Notes: a model not told the origin generated them from the sequence alone. DNA of 64,000 nt from Hyalella azteca (GCF_000764305.2 NW_025939466.1:186001-250000); one strand, 5' to 3'; positions 12,301 through 21,700 are shown, numbered from the stretch's first letter. Made by a program: numbers and translations.

Positions 12301-13779
12301 CAAGTTTGCGAATTTTTGACCGTCTGGAAATGTTTTTTCTGTCTTACGATCATAGTTGCATATTTTCTTCACAACTTTTCCCGTCAAAACTGTTCTCTTG
12401 TCTCTGTGAACACAGTTGTAAAGTGCATTGACGGCATCTTGCCTGACGAGATTTATTTCCTCAAAAATAATATTCTTGATTTCATTTCTGTCGTAAGACT
12501 TTTTTCTGACTCCAGTTCTTTTGTAAAACAAACTTCCTTTCTCATACTCTTCAGTTGTTTCCTCCATGATTTTTTTCACAAAGATGACAAGGATGTCTGG
12601 CTCAGTCATCTTTTTTAACTTCCAGTAATTATTCAGCACCTCATCCACAAAGAATGCACAGATGTCTTTTGGGACGTTCAAAAGTGAAAGTAGACCTTCA
12701 AAATTAGTGACACACTGCAACAATTTCGAAATTGCTTTGGCGTTCAACTGCTGTTTCCTTGACACTTTTAATAGTAAGGAAGCACACATCCTGTTAACAA
12801 AGAACGAATAAAATGTATTCCTGTTGCTATTGTCAGTCCAGATATAGTGATGGCCAAGAAATTTGTCCGGCAAGTAGTAATCTTTGTCATCATCCTTGAG
12901 TACCTTTCCCTGAGACACCAGGGTATAAAGGTTAACTGTTTCTGCCCAGGTGGCTCTAAACATGGATCTGTCATTGCCACTTTGACTATCTTCAGTTACC
13001 ATCGGGCTTTTAACAGTTGTGACTTTGACTCTTCGGTTAAAGCTATTGATGCGTTCACTGAGATCCAAGAGCTTGTAATCGATTTCATTTGAATTCTTTG
13101 CCTCATTTTTGCCAATGACTGTTTGTTGGGTCATGGTCACAATTTGCTTGTTTTTCTTCCCTTTCGACATCATTGTGGATTTTTTTAGCTTGGTTTTGCT
13201 TTCAATTTCTCTTGATATGTGAATGTCTTCATTGCACTCCAATTTGGCAAGAAAAAATGATTCCGTTTCTGACGTAAGATTTCTCATATCATGTACTAAA
13301 TTTTTCAACTCGGTTATGTTGTCAGTTGTGAGCAGATGACGGGATTTTTCCAGCCAACAAGCTAGCATCATTACAAGTTCATTGTTGATGGTTACATTTT
13401 TCCAACTTCTGACAAGAACAATAATTGAGGAACTTTCCAAGGGACTCATTGCATTGCTGGCGCTGTTTTTGGTTAGGTGTTTTAGTGCTAAACACAAAAG
13501 ACGCAGCTGCTTCTGATTATCTGTTTTCACAATGCCATTGCTTTCCTTCAGATGGTGGAACAATCCCTGCCCGAGATTGTGTGAACCTCTATGAACTTCT
13601 TGGCAACAGCTGGGGATATCTTTTAAATCCTCAAAGGACAAATTGAACCTACGGATGAAGTTAACAAGCTTTGCTAGGTGTCGCGGGAAGAAATCCGATT
13701 TTCTGCTGAGTCTCCTTAGCTCGACTAATGCACTTGGTTTATCAAAGTGGAAGGAAAGATATGCTTTGTATTTGTCCAT
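6334..13779 (-). CDS. Large SecA-like DEAD motor protein with helical-repeat N-terminus
   Basis: The uninterrupted 2,481-codon frame starts at ATG 13777-13779 with A at -3 and G at +4. A likely splice acceptor (tttttaattgcag, minus strand) puts the exon start at 13808, so a 5' non-coding exon probably lies further upstream. Residues 194-212 are Lys-rich. Residues about 250-1900 are alpha-helical with HEAT/ARM-like spacing. The motor follows: Walker A ATGEGKST near residue 1990, Walker B IVDEVDSMLIDD near 2095, a SecA-type insert with VQYIVQDGQIKPVDY and SWGDGLQQFLQLK, then CGLTGT and ATNLAGRGTDI near 2432 and GGLHVILTF. These are hallmarks of the bacterial preprotein translocase ATPase SecA, but the protein is about three times as long. 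The frame ends in about 20 unrelated residues just before motif VI (the Q..GR..RQG arginine-finger region), which is missing. It may be an ATPase acting on protein substrates in the cytoplasm; that is inference. The locus may be a recent pseudogene or contain an assembly deletion. Confidence 0.85.
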   Translation of the reverse strand: MDKYKAYLSFHFDKPSALVELRRLSRKSDFFPRHLAKLVNFIRRFNLSFEDLKDIPSCCQEVHRGSHNLGQGLFHHLKESNGIVKTDNQKQLRLLCLALKHLTKNSASNAMSPLESSSIIVLVRSWKNVTINNELVMMLACWLEKSRHLLTTDNITELKNLVHDMRNLTSETESFFLAKLECNEDIHISREIESKTKLKKSTMMSKGKKNKQIVTMTQQTVIGKNEAKNSNEIDYKLLDLSERINSFNRRVKVTTVKSPMVTEDSQSGNDRSMFRATWAETVNLYTLVSQGKVLKDDDKDYYLPDKFLGHHYIWTDNSNRNTFYSFFVNRMCASLLLKVSRKQQLNAKAISKLLQCVTNFEGLLSLLNVPKDICAFFVDEVLNNYWKLKKMTEPDILVIFVKKIMEETTEEYEKGSLFYKRTGVRKKSYDRNEIKNIIFEEINLVRQDAVNALYNCVHRDKRTVLTGKVVKKICNYDRKTEKTFPDGQKFANLMSELFEVAVTMDELNYAKMFKEHLRKLQPNSLENVDNILKIMLRQAWDEQRSKELFKTDVLERLMGLVGVSSMYSKDQKLDVLKIISTYLQHEHNPAMSDENLENLLKSCFVSNEISLKNAGLTVLLLSMDKKQLITEGILNDLREELKSLLNEECTSFMVFILSRVFCSQGNSWLSFYNDPCLIELVSSKLLSNHVVEISEYDDELVKFSGTGAGLAGHSPSNQISFLAANIIFTSVENKVIVSSQTLDNLLLVLESSCRNETQQTQIVAAKILYRLTEYTKFQDRILNQLLDFISSPTYDVSVYVRAAYMKACAKVASDPTPVPLNPAHLEKLSDLYVPESLKLDEVDYESEINTNLFEVLLCESEKHEFNDDIFMLFETVLELNQKYASQILAILNSYSCKFIVPEAVVRTVEKLLSVPKFSKNAHLVVHRVILNGNSTVSCKTLIVLVDCLYNSSNAQDRNKSFELLQRASQNQEIPDDIFWKLELARAGYALDTGAADRPILINFIDSYIDRGMLLPVDTILALEKELSDTGVLKIFANASRNHQIISEQILDRLTELFAINPLTADDINRNILFVDIFENAVKNNQTLSSDLLEKLELALAHDTLEPFILKVFIYQAQKGEKLTPNLNMILLSKLSTGQLPALKLEMLSCLGSLIDANKTDIGRYLPQVNQILTEQIASDNNVAQNMSITALRKLIIFCKRVDEGLLQKLVDIATRSTCDEYVRSEIALTFGFIEDKYNPVIPMKQFREKLSLANLHFTSPKNVLEQLKCYTNVSGGLLEQNYLQLKHIIDNESMQLQGEALCVLRQVSNKAKISDKLLDSLAILFESTVSDTLRKSCLELFKEVGKSGKCLSGRAGQLRDTEMNHDKNVKVFLQSSLYKELTREFELRNETVLKLQKLLPASHYVCTTENLADFLRLVVSEEPNYVKNEAFVLLVEQCLLKKILLEITLPCYCTIIRERKCYKVVECLQALVLHFSENERDLSHLHTRLFEAMYHAQQFKQLPDICHEIAFDNLVSKSSKIRSYAFGVLKYSAKEEWKKVLIDWCNVRLHSLGASLNVKIGQLENFLNLMEIIMSLRIFDVTALLDGTKEKWERNLLTSSIFLYFGACQSDITGFESRWSRMEMKLGDEKSCKVLSLIQKCEFHSFTQILELMSIISEQPFDDVLHQLDIHGPEPYEALKQHWCLSKIQSHCTLKNGISDKYAKMLARKLCSQFDILCIQNIFSCLPSIDNLVGFEKFIEFCSKAEILLSDIEFHIFDHVEDLLQFVQVQYLMKCASCQPRNEIEEKKFQDTIQALRDAGWDFPQLHQLVSAFNPSWPVNQFPNLINLLNTIHCYRLFSPLCIEKCQKIMTESTTFKEIIQKLHQLAVDNHFQLEGKVKNLNELLDELQDKNKSESELVRKLMEQNYLNIEQFIFQEHSDKLTWNEKQIVSWAEQVKLKFGKTFTDCEAIAVIYRANYLVNGHNLTYPQILCSLIALKTVGSVRGKLLEVATGEGKSTIISILAIIHSLRGENVDIITSSPILAERDAKQQAKLYEMFDLKCSDNSDKTIYLKGKKNCYSAAIVYGEMSQFQFDILRDNYSKLNTLGGRKFGVAIVDEVDSMLIDDSSKIARLSSTVPGIDHFQALYVFIWQHLVSIKSKLIMVNNKLYYVKGTLGFHDGTVTLEFADENGDIMKITDLEVHLAQTGGRSPLAEVVEDAEEFLRNSLMLYLKDVMKQNTIYIPSHFENFVEKQKSEWIINAVEALRYQENVQYIVQDGQIKPVDYHNTGIVESFTSWGDGLQQFLQLKHNLKMTSETLITNYLSNVELINKYEHVCGLTGTLGSEAARNLLKSVYSVDLLNIPEKRKKLFLQLESIVAENEDRWMEEIATNIVLETQKNRGILVICETIESAVQVSDLVKNKLRPHSLKLYTINDVNQEKNVEKIWPGQVIIATNLAGRGTDIRTEEIEATGGLHVILTFMPFQFLGQEIVQECQNQRESS

Positions 13780-13794
13780 GATTAGCTTCTTGAA

Positions 13795-13820
13795 TTTGCT
13801 AAGTGCAACTGCAATTAAAA
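13795..13820 (-). promoter_or_regulatory. Putative 3' splice site before the SecA-like start codon
   Basis: On the minus strand tttttaattgcag ends at 13809, 30 bases before the ATG. It has a short pyrimidine tract and a CAG acceptor. A 5'-UTR intron is the simplest reading, with the first exon and promoter somewhere upstream of 13.82 kb. This is a motif-based call only. Confidence 0.4.
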
Positions 13821-14034
13821 ATGTGATGAGCAGCGGTTTTCAAGCGATGCCATGCACATGATACTTCTCACTTCTGCATCTTTATTCTGTCGCGATGAAA
13901 GCTCTAGAAAAGAAATCAAGAGGAGACAAATCCTATTTCGCTCTTTTTTATCATTATTGGTTTACGGTGTCGGATTGAACTGTAGAAACTTGTAACGAGT
14001 AATTTAGGCTGACTTGCCGCTCAATACTTCAACG

Positions 14035-14282
14035 TGTTCGTTTGCGGACAAGTTTTTCTTTTGCGTGTTAGTTTGCGGACGAGTTCTTTCTATTACATGT
14101 TAGTTTGCGGACGAGTTTTTTTACGTGTTAGTTTGCGGACGAGTTCTTTGTTTTACATGTTAGTTCGCGGACGAGTTCTTTCTTTCACGTGTTAGTTTGC
14201 GGACGAGTTCTTTCTTTTACATGCTAGTTTTTGGACGAGTTCATTCTTTTACGTGTTAGTTTGTGGACGAGCTACTTCTTCA
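14035..14282 (+). repeat. Minisatellite of about 31 bp upstream of the SecA-like gene
   Basis: Eight to nine units of gttagtttgcggacgagttc followed by a T-rich spacer ending acatgt or acgtgt, with unit length varying around 26-31 bp because the T-runs differ. It lies about 250 bp upstream of the SecA-like coding exon, inside the region where its promoter or first intron should be. Confidence 0.85.
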
Positions 14283-15308
14283 GTTACGAGTATGGTCACA
14301 TAGACGGCGATGGCTTGTATATAGCGTCGTCGCTCGACCGGTCCGTGGATTATACATGTGGGTGCCCACATCTGAAGGCAAATATGATAAAGTTTAAATA
14401 TAAATAAATAAAATCTCTAGGGATAGAATCCTAAACGGTAACCTCATAACGAAATGTTATGCATATCAATAAGTTTATATAACATACGATTTGTACTTAC
14501 AGGCCTCAAATTACTGAAGGCGCTGCTTGGACCTTCTTTTGAGCAAGACACCACTCTGAACTGCTGCTATACAAACGATAATGTTCCAGGGAATCAATTT
14601 TCCTGATTGATTTCCAGCAATGAAATCTGGTTGCTCAGTCTGTGCCCGGCCAATAAATTTTGCCAAGATCAATCACCAATACATTCATCTGAAAATAAAT
14701 CAATTATGTGTCTCATGAAACTGGAAAAATAAGGCACAGTATTCGTGAAAATAAATACGGGAAATATGTTTTATCCCCGCACTCTTAATAAGCACTCAGT
14801 GAGAACTTCAGGTCAAGGTCAGAAATTTGGATTTGTTAAATACTGTAATAAAAATATAATGCATTACATGGATGTGGAGGCACAACATCTACAGATGATG
14901 TTGGAGAGAGGCAAGGAATCCATAAAGGCCAACTGCAATAATGTTATCGGTGTTGGAAATTAAGTAATTCGAATATAAAGCAGAGACGTTTCAGCGTTGT
15001 CCAAAGTGTAGAATGCGTCCTACTATTGAGGAACGAATACGAGGGAAATTAGCGTGACTAATAATTAAATTTCATACATATATTCAACTTTTTCTTATTG
15101 CCGTAAGAATTAATCAGAAAGCAACGGAAACTAGAGTTCAGGCGCGATGCAGAACAAAATTGTTATCAATCTCAGAATTTTTGCAGTTTCTTTGTTGAGG
15201 AGCATACCCCCGTTTCTCAAGTTGTGTTAGGTGCAGTTTGATTATTTACGGCGCTGACTGGAATGCCTGACAGCGTCTTCAGTGTTATTGAGGACAATTC
15301 CTATCATC
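14283..15308. other. Non-coding stretch
   Basis: No gene or repeat recognised. A phrase near 14,620 (caatgaaatctggttgctcagtctgtgcc) resembles a stretch inside the SecA-like coding region near 11,620 (cgaaatctggttgctgggactgtgcc), with further similarity around it, so a short diverged fragment of the gene may lie here. Confidence 0.35.
14600..14690 (-). pseudogene. Possible short diverged fragment of the SecA-like gene
   Basis: Around 14,618-14,660 the plus strand reads agcaatgaaatctggttgct, then cagtctgtgcccggccaat; 11,612-11,655 inside the SecA-like frame reads agaacgaaatctggttgct, then gggactgtgccctgccaat, followed in both by tcctgcccct-/aaattttgcca-type sequence. The resemblance runs over roughly 40 bp and could mark a partial duplication of the coding region into the upstream flank. 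It is short, so chance or exon-shuffling artefacts are not excluded. Confidence 0.35.
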
Positions 15309-15309
15309 T

Positions 15310-16389
15310 TAAGGGGAGCGTCTGGGGTAAAATTTATCTCGGCTATTTACAGACGGATCACTCTGAAACTTGGTACACGTATGTAAAATAGAAATCTAAG
15401 ACTTTTTTGTTCATGTAAATTTTTCGAAAAAAATGAAAGAAAACGGGAATTTTTTAGAAAACTGTCAAAAAAGGGGGCACCGTAGAAATCTATTTCCTCC
15501 TAGGATTTTCAAGGTACAACATCGAGACACAGATCACTCGAAGCGTAAAGACCATATCTAAAAATTTTAGAGGGCGTTTTTTGAAATTCTTATTTTTGTG
15601 CGGAAATTTTCCGATTTTATCCCCCCACACCCCCTCTTTTTGCGGAATAAAATCCAAACTGTAACGAAATTGCAAAAACGCCCTCTACACTTTCCATTCT
15701 AGATCTTTTCTTTGCGAATCGAATGGTATATGGCTCATTGATGTAGCTTCAAAACTGTAGGAGGAGATAGGATTGCCGTGAGAGAGGTTTCCAGCTTTGG
15801 CAACTTTTCAGTAGAGGCAAAAAAACCGCCGCGCGGCACGTAAAGGCACGTAACGTAGCCTAGATACCGAAAGAAAGCGTCAACTCACTTCAAAGTCAGT
15901 CATCGGTGCATAGAGCCACTAAATGAACACCATCCCGCGTGCTGTCTGTGATGTTACTGCACTCTAGCCGAGTGGATAGAACATTGTATAGTTAATTTCC
16001 CCCTTTAGAATTACTGAAGGCCCCACCCCTTTCCCCCCCTCAAGGGGTTTGTTATGAACGCAATAATCAACATACAGAGATGGTTCTAGTACCGTTCGAT
16101 GCGGCAGAAAGTAAGCTTTAAGATGAGTATAAGAACCGGAGAATGTCATAATTGGCCGCTTTACGTCAGACGATCCCCTTTATGCGTGCCCGGCCGGGTA
16201 ATTTCCGCCTTAGCTTTACTGAAGGGGCCCGGACACCTCCTCCCCTTACGGGATCTGTCGCGAACGCATAAATCAACGTACAGAGATGGTTCTAGTACCG
16301 TTCAATGCGTCAGAAAGTAAGCTTTAAAACGAGCCCAAAAACAAAAAAAAGTGAAAATTTTCGATTTTACCCCAGATGCTCCCCTTAAT
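15310..16389. mobile_element. TTAA-flanked MITE-like DNA transposon
   Basis: The left end reads TTAA then GGGGAGCGTCTGGGGTAAAA; the right end reads ATTTTACCCCAGATGCTCCCC then TTAA, giving terminal inverted repeats of about 21 bp with one mismatch and a TTAA target duplication, as in piggyBac-type elements. No transposase is encoded, so it is non-autonomous. Inside are two direct copies of a 140-bp module (15,991-16,135 and 16,199-16,340), both with tacagagatggttctagtac. The superfamily is inferred from TTAA only. Confidence 0.75.
15991..16340 (+). repeat. Tandem 140-bp modules inside the MITE
   Basis: Two diverged direct copies share taatttcc.cctta, the ttactgaagg block, and acagagatggttctagtacc to agaaagtaagctttaa. 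They are separated by about 65 bp of unrelated sequence. They may be internal duplications or two nested copies of a smaller element. Confidence 0.7.
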
Positions 16390-16390
16390 G

Positions 16391-19300
16391 CTCATGACAG
16401 CGATGGAAGGATGACTGGCGCCTATGCGTCGAGGTTAAGAAAAATTGTTTTACGGAACTGAGGATTTGGCATCTTCGTTCTCCTATTTTGATTCATATTA
16501 GAAATTTTTTTACTCAATCGCAGACGAAACTTTGGTTGAGAATTCAGTCACTGAAAAGAGATCTATCTCCCTTTCGTCGGAGTTGAGTTAACGGTACCTT
16601 TCACAAATTCGCTGAGTACTTAATAGAACGCCGAATAATGAGAGAAAAACAAGAATGTTTAAAGGGAGGTAGAGAGAAGAACAGTAATGCAGGAGTAGGT
16701 GGGCGAAAGAACGAAAATACAATAAATAGGTCCTGAAAAAACGAATGATGTAATACCTGGTGAATCGATCGTAAATGTAGCAATTGGCGAAGTAAAAACA
16801 TTAGTGTAGGCGAAAGTGAAGAAAAAAAGAGCACTGTAGGTGTAGGTGAAATAAGAAGCAGTAATGCAGTGACAGGTAGAGAAAATGCAGCAATGCAGGA
16901 ATAGGTGAAGAAACAAAGTTAATGCAGGAGTAGGGGGAGAAAAGAAAAGTATAATGCAGGCGTAGTTAGAGAAGTCATTCTTAGACCACATGAATGTTGC
17001 ATTCTTAGATGCATATCAGAAAGTTAAATCAAATTCTGAATGGAGTTATGTGAAACTTATGAATTATAATCTGCCCTTATAATTATTAGCATCGAACAGA
17101 TACCTCTTTAGATTCAAAACGCAACTCATCAAAGAAAAAAACACGACTTTACGAAGTAAGACGGAATTTAGTACTAAGTCCATGAAACTTTGGCACCAAA
17201 AATTGCAAGTATCAAAAATTAAAATCTTTTCACTCTTCAAAATTAAAATCAATTCTTGTATCAAAAATTAAAATCTTTTCACCTAATTTAACCGTTTGAA
17301 TTAATCTTTATATATGTTGTCGAATTATTATTGTGTTTTTAGAAGTTTGTTATGCTCAACAATTTTCGAAAGTCTGTAAATCCTCAATAAATCACCGGCA
17401 CTCAAGCTGACGAAGTTTCATGCACTACAAAAAGGAGTTTGCAGAGATAAAACAAACATTGCGGCAATTGAAATACCTCATTTAATCACCTCCAGGTGGA
17501 AATAGTGAAGCCTCTCCGTCTGACTTTGAAACAAACGCTTCTTTAACAGTCACTGATGATTTCGTCCTATTTTCTAACGTGCCAATGGCATCTATCAGCT
17601 GACTGGCAAACTAACAAGTGAACCCTACCATAGCTTTCTTGGTACTGATAGCCCGAGAGGTGATGCGGAGCTTCTTATATCAGTTCTTCAGGCAGCCGGA
17701 GAACACGTGTGACAATCTCCTGGTAGAAGCCAGCCAATCAGCGACGAGCAATTCGAGTGAGGCGGCTCCCAATGGACGAAGAAAACTCTGAGGTTATAAC
17801 CAAAATATCTTATCTAAATTAGACCTTGGATGAATTTTTTATTACGTTTCTGCAAAGAAAATAGTAATAATTTGTATTTCTATTTGTTTTTTTTAATTTA
17901 GGCAGCTTATACATGCTTGCATGCCGCCAAATTTAGTACAGGATATTGAATGATAATCTCTGTGAGGAACTAGCCTTAGATATTCAAATTCCCAGTCGCA
18001 TCACTTCAAAAGTTCGGATGGTCTTCTCTTCACGCCCACCATTAATGACCGGAAACCGCAAGACGCTTTTCTATTGGTTTAATGAGCAAGGCTATAGGGC
18101 TGGACGGGTTTTGAAGTGCCAATGGTAGTCTAAAGTTGATATATTAAAGATTAACAGGAGATTATCAAAGAGCAAATCATAACGTATCAAAATGATTACG
18201 ATAATGTGAAATTAGAAATTTCACAAATCGGAAGTTCCGTAACAAATACTTGCAAATTGGACACGAGAGAGCTATGACAAATCGGATGTGCAAAGAGAGA
18301 GCTATAGGTTCTTATGATTAAAGGACGTGATCTAAAAAAAATAGAAAACATAGACTAAATACCTAAGAACGCCAATCCAATTATACGTTCACCAACTTCT
18401 CAGTATCTGCCAATAAATTCCAACACTATCACACGCAATAACTCACCCTGGCGTTGAGTCAAAATCCTATACGAGGGGAACCAGTTTGCCGGTCGGGAAC
18501 AGCTGCTTCTAACTGACGGCTACCAAAATGTTATCACGTCAGAGCTGGTCATGCACGCTCGATCATATATAGCGGTCTAATTGCCGGTAGTGCGAAATTT
18601 GCTAACTACTGTTTTACAATCTCGTACCAAATTTGAGGCAGCTTAAATTGTTTTAAAAGTATAATTTTATTAATAATATCTTTAGAAAGCTTACCATGCT
18701 CAGTCGGAAGCGAAAAAACTTTGCGAAATGTTTTAGCGAAAATGTTTTCGTGGCTTTTCTGTCTACTGCCATGTGTTAAATACCAATCTGTACAGAGTTG
18801 GTGCTATAAGACTTACAAATTTGAATTTAATCGTCTACATCTAACCTTTCTGTGAAAGTTTGGTTGATTATTAATAATACTTAATACTTAATTCATACTC
18901 AGAAACACTCCATAAACGCCAGAGTTCCCGTAGAGTTAACATCATAACGAGAATAGGATATTCTTCAATTGTTATCACGATTTCGTAAGTGAAGCTGGCA
19001 TACTTTGAAGACTTAAAACACAATTCATTAATACCGCATTAAGTTTGTATTTGTCACATGGTCTAAATGGTCTCCTCCTACATAATCCAAATATACGGTA
19101 GACTGAGAGCAGCCAAATATGTTATCATGAAGGTTTTCTTCTCTATGGCATTCTGTCACTAACGACATTCGTCGACCATCGTTGCAATTAATAAGCTCAA
19201 TGTTTTCCAATCCATCGCTTAAAATGTGTAATGGCCCAGTGAGCGCGAGGCTATCGCTTTCTTCCTTATCTCTTGTGAGCGGCAGTGGAAATGAGGAAAT

Positions 19301-19480
19301 GCAAAAAATATAATAATACACATAAGGCAATTCTTGCCAACATATTTAGTCCGAGAAAGAACGGTAGGGCTACTTAGAAAAATTAACTTTTCCAGTTTAT
19401 AGGTGTGAGAAATTGATATTCTGTATTGTGAGGTAATCGATAGAGATTTGTTCCCTTGAACGTCACATCCGGTGGGCTCA
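16391..19480. other. Non-coding stretch with purine-rich repeats
   Basis: No gene recognised. From 16,640 to 16,970 the plus strand is purine-rich and contains a loose repeat around 'aatgcaggagtaggtg..gaaa' (about 30 bp, strongly degenerate). At 17,194-17,280 a short direct repeat (atcaaaaattaaaatctttt) occurs twice. A minus-strand open frame of 100 codons at 19,028-19,330 has no recognisable family. Confidence 0.4.
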
Positions 19481-19487
19481 AATCAAC

Positions 19488-19661
19488 ATGCCTTATAATG
19501 GTTATAAAGACGAAATTAAAGTCTTAAGTACAGCCTTCCAAGTACTTACTGGCCAGGAGGATGGTTTTGTTTTCACCCGTAGCATATGGGACGAGTGTGG
19601 AAACCCACGTTACCTAATTTGTGATGGCAAGAAGTGTGACGATAGGATAATCAACAAGTGA
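19488..19661 (+). CDS. Candidate small ORF, 57 aa, unknown
   Basis: ATG at 19488 to TGA at 19659-19661. The peptide is mixed in composition, unlike the AT-driven chance frames nearby: it starts MPYNGYKDEIKVL and ends with a Cys-containing stretch (WDECGNPRYLICDGKKCDD, two of the Cys residues spaced by five). It is not preceded by a clear Kozak context or splice site, and no family is recognised. It may be a real small exon, a transposon fragment or chance. It directly precedes the mosaic repeat cluster. Confidence 0.2.
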   Translation: MPYNGYKDEIKVLSTAFQVLTGQEDGFVFTRSIWDECGNPRYLICDGKKCDDRIINK

Positions 19662-19799
19662 AATTTTGAGCTCCAATGAATCGTGAGTGTGTGATTGTGA
19701 ATTACGTGCATCCGATAGTATTCACCAATTGGTTGAGGAGCACAATTAGAATTATATAAAAAATTATACTGCCATGCAGGCTACTGACTGATGGTTTGC

Positions 19800-21110
19800 T
19801 ATGCTTCGTTCGTTGGTTATTTATGTAACCTAAAGGTCAGCAAAGGTCCAGGTCTATTTTATGAGGCAGCATACAGTAAAAGGTAAAATTTAAAAATCTT
19901 CGACAGTTGGCAGTTAAATTCCATAATGCACCGTAAAAAATCCCAGTTTGATTTTGCTTTCGACGCGTCGAATTAATTTATAACTATAAAGCGATATTTC
20001 ACAATTCTTAGTTTTAGATTTTTTATATCGGAGACGGCTTATGCTGGGATTATATGATTTCTAAGAAAAGTCTACAAAGCCAAAATTTATAGTTAGTCTT
20101 ATCTTTGACAGCAAAAGCTTCGGCAAGCTTTATTGAATACATTATCTGAGCTGCTGTCGACAGTTTTTTATTTATGAAAACTTAATTATTATATTATTAC
20201 AACTATTCAAATATTACGTCAGATGATTTATGCAAACAGAAAATACGAATTTAATTTGACTTATTGCTTTAATATATATTATTCACATATAGTGACTTTT
20301 TAGAAAGCTGTATTGATGGATCTTTATACCTTGATTTGTCTGAGAGAACGGTAAGGATGGATTTAATACCGTGACTTTTGTGAGGGTACGGTAAGGATGG
20401 ATATTGTACCGTGACTTTTGTGAGGGTACGGTAGGGATGGATATTATACCGTGACTTTTGTGAGAGTACGGTAAGGATGGATATTATACCGTGACTTTTG
20501 TAGATATTAGATCTTCTGTGAACAAGGCACGAAAAGGAAAAGAATCGGCGACAGGCCACATCAGGCCTACACTTCAGCGCCGACATCACTATGTTATCAC
20601 TATGTTAAATAATCAACTAAAGATGTATAACAAACCATCTGGCATTCGCATGGCGGTAGAATTTTCTTCCGCATTCCTGTTAACTCATTCCTGTTAACTA
20701 TTTTGAAAGGAAATATTGATTAATAGTTGTGATGATATTGCAGGTGAAATTGAGCGTTAAATTACGAATTTTTTGCAAGTCATGAAAATAGGAACAGCTT
20801 TCAAACAAAATTTTGCTTCCTATTCAACTTTTGAAACTTTTTGGGATGGCTATAAGTTTAGGTTAGAGTGTCTGAACTTGATGAAAAATTTTATGATCCA
20901 GAGTCAAAACTCGTCTCATTCAAGAAAAAAGATATATACTAAAAATCTTGAGCAAGTAATTAAGTAGTAGTAAAAATCTAGTAGATGAAAATAAATTTCG
21001 TGTCAGTTTTAGTACATAAACACATTTTACTATTTATATTGTCAGTTTTAGTAACTACACACATTTTACTTTTTGTTTGGCAGTTTTAGTAAATATACAT
21101 ATTTTATGTA
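19800..21110 (-). repeat. Mosaic repeat module, inverted copy
   Basis: Read on the minus strand this block matches the modules at 25.5-26.05 kb and 28.4-29.05 kb. Examples: ctgcataagccgtctc-type sequence near 20,040 is the inverse of 25,775; the aagcttgccgaagcttttgc block at 25,685 is inverted near 20,115; gtcagttttagta repeats at 21,002-21,095 invert the actaaaactgac array of 28,370-28,740. No protein is encoded. It also contains the 40-bp array at 20,325-20,502. Confidence 0.75.
20325..20502 (+). repeat. 40-bp minisatellite
   Basis: Unit gtaaggatggatattatacc followed by gtgacttttgtgagggtacg starts at 20,351, 20,391, 20,431 and 20,471, an exact 40-bp period. The insertion of this array splits homology to the single-copy site near 25,495-25,520 (accgtactctctgaagaagtcac), so the array grew in one copy only. 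Confidence 0.9.
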
Positions 21111-21227
21111 CACATTTTAAACGATAGAATCATGCAATTGGAGAATAAGTCAGTAATACTCCAAAAATAAGATAAGAACGTAAAAAATAGGAGATAAGAA
21201 AATAATTCGCTGGCAGAAAGTGTTGAG

Positions 21228-21700
21228 AGACATAAGTAGCGCTGAGTGACCTAATTAGCGCTGAGGGACCTAATTAGTGCTGAGATTCCTAATTAGCGCT
21301 GAGGGACCTAATTAGCGTTGAGAGACCTAATTAGCGTTGAGATTCATAATTAGCGCTGAGAGACCTAATTAGCGTTGAGATTCCTAATTAGCGCTGAGAG
21401 ACCTACCTAATTAGCGTTGAGATTCCTAATTAGCGCTGGGAGACCTAATTAGCGTTGAGAGACCAAATTAGCGTTGAGAGTTTAATTCGCGTTGAGAGAC
21501 CTGATTAGCGTTGTTAGTCTAATAAGCGTTGAGAGTCATAATTAGCGTGGAGAGTCTTAATTGGCGTTGAAAGACTTATTCAGGGTTGAGAGACCTAATT
21601 AGCGTTGAGAGACCTAATTAGCAATGAGAGACCTAATTAGCGCTGAGAGTCCTAAATAGCGTTGAGATTCCTAATTAGCGCTTAGAGACCTAATTAGATA
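21228..21700 (+). repeat. 19-20-bp minisatellite array (about 24 units)
   Basis: Degenerate units of gcgttgagagacctaatta with variants gcgctgag and gattcc, period 19-20 bp. A short version of the same array (about five units) is at 27,390-27,495. In both places it directly adjoins the same downstream module (21,700-22,205 and 27,495-27,976), so the array belongs to that repeat. Confidence 0.9.

Noticed and set aside
3276..13779. Bacterial contamination as the source of the SecA-like locus
   Set aside because: Flanks carry eukaryotic-type repeats, the protein is far longer than bacterial SecA, a plausible splice site precedes the start, and no bacterial neighbour genes or ribosome-binding sites are present. 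It cannot be excluded formally without read data.
19028..19330. 100-codon minus-strand frame starting MPYVYYYIFCISSF
   Set aside because: The hydrophobic start resembles a signal peptide, but the rest matches nothing known to me and no splice or promoter context supports it. Kept as an unexplained chance frame.
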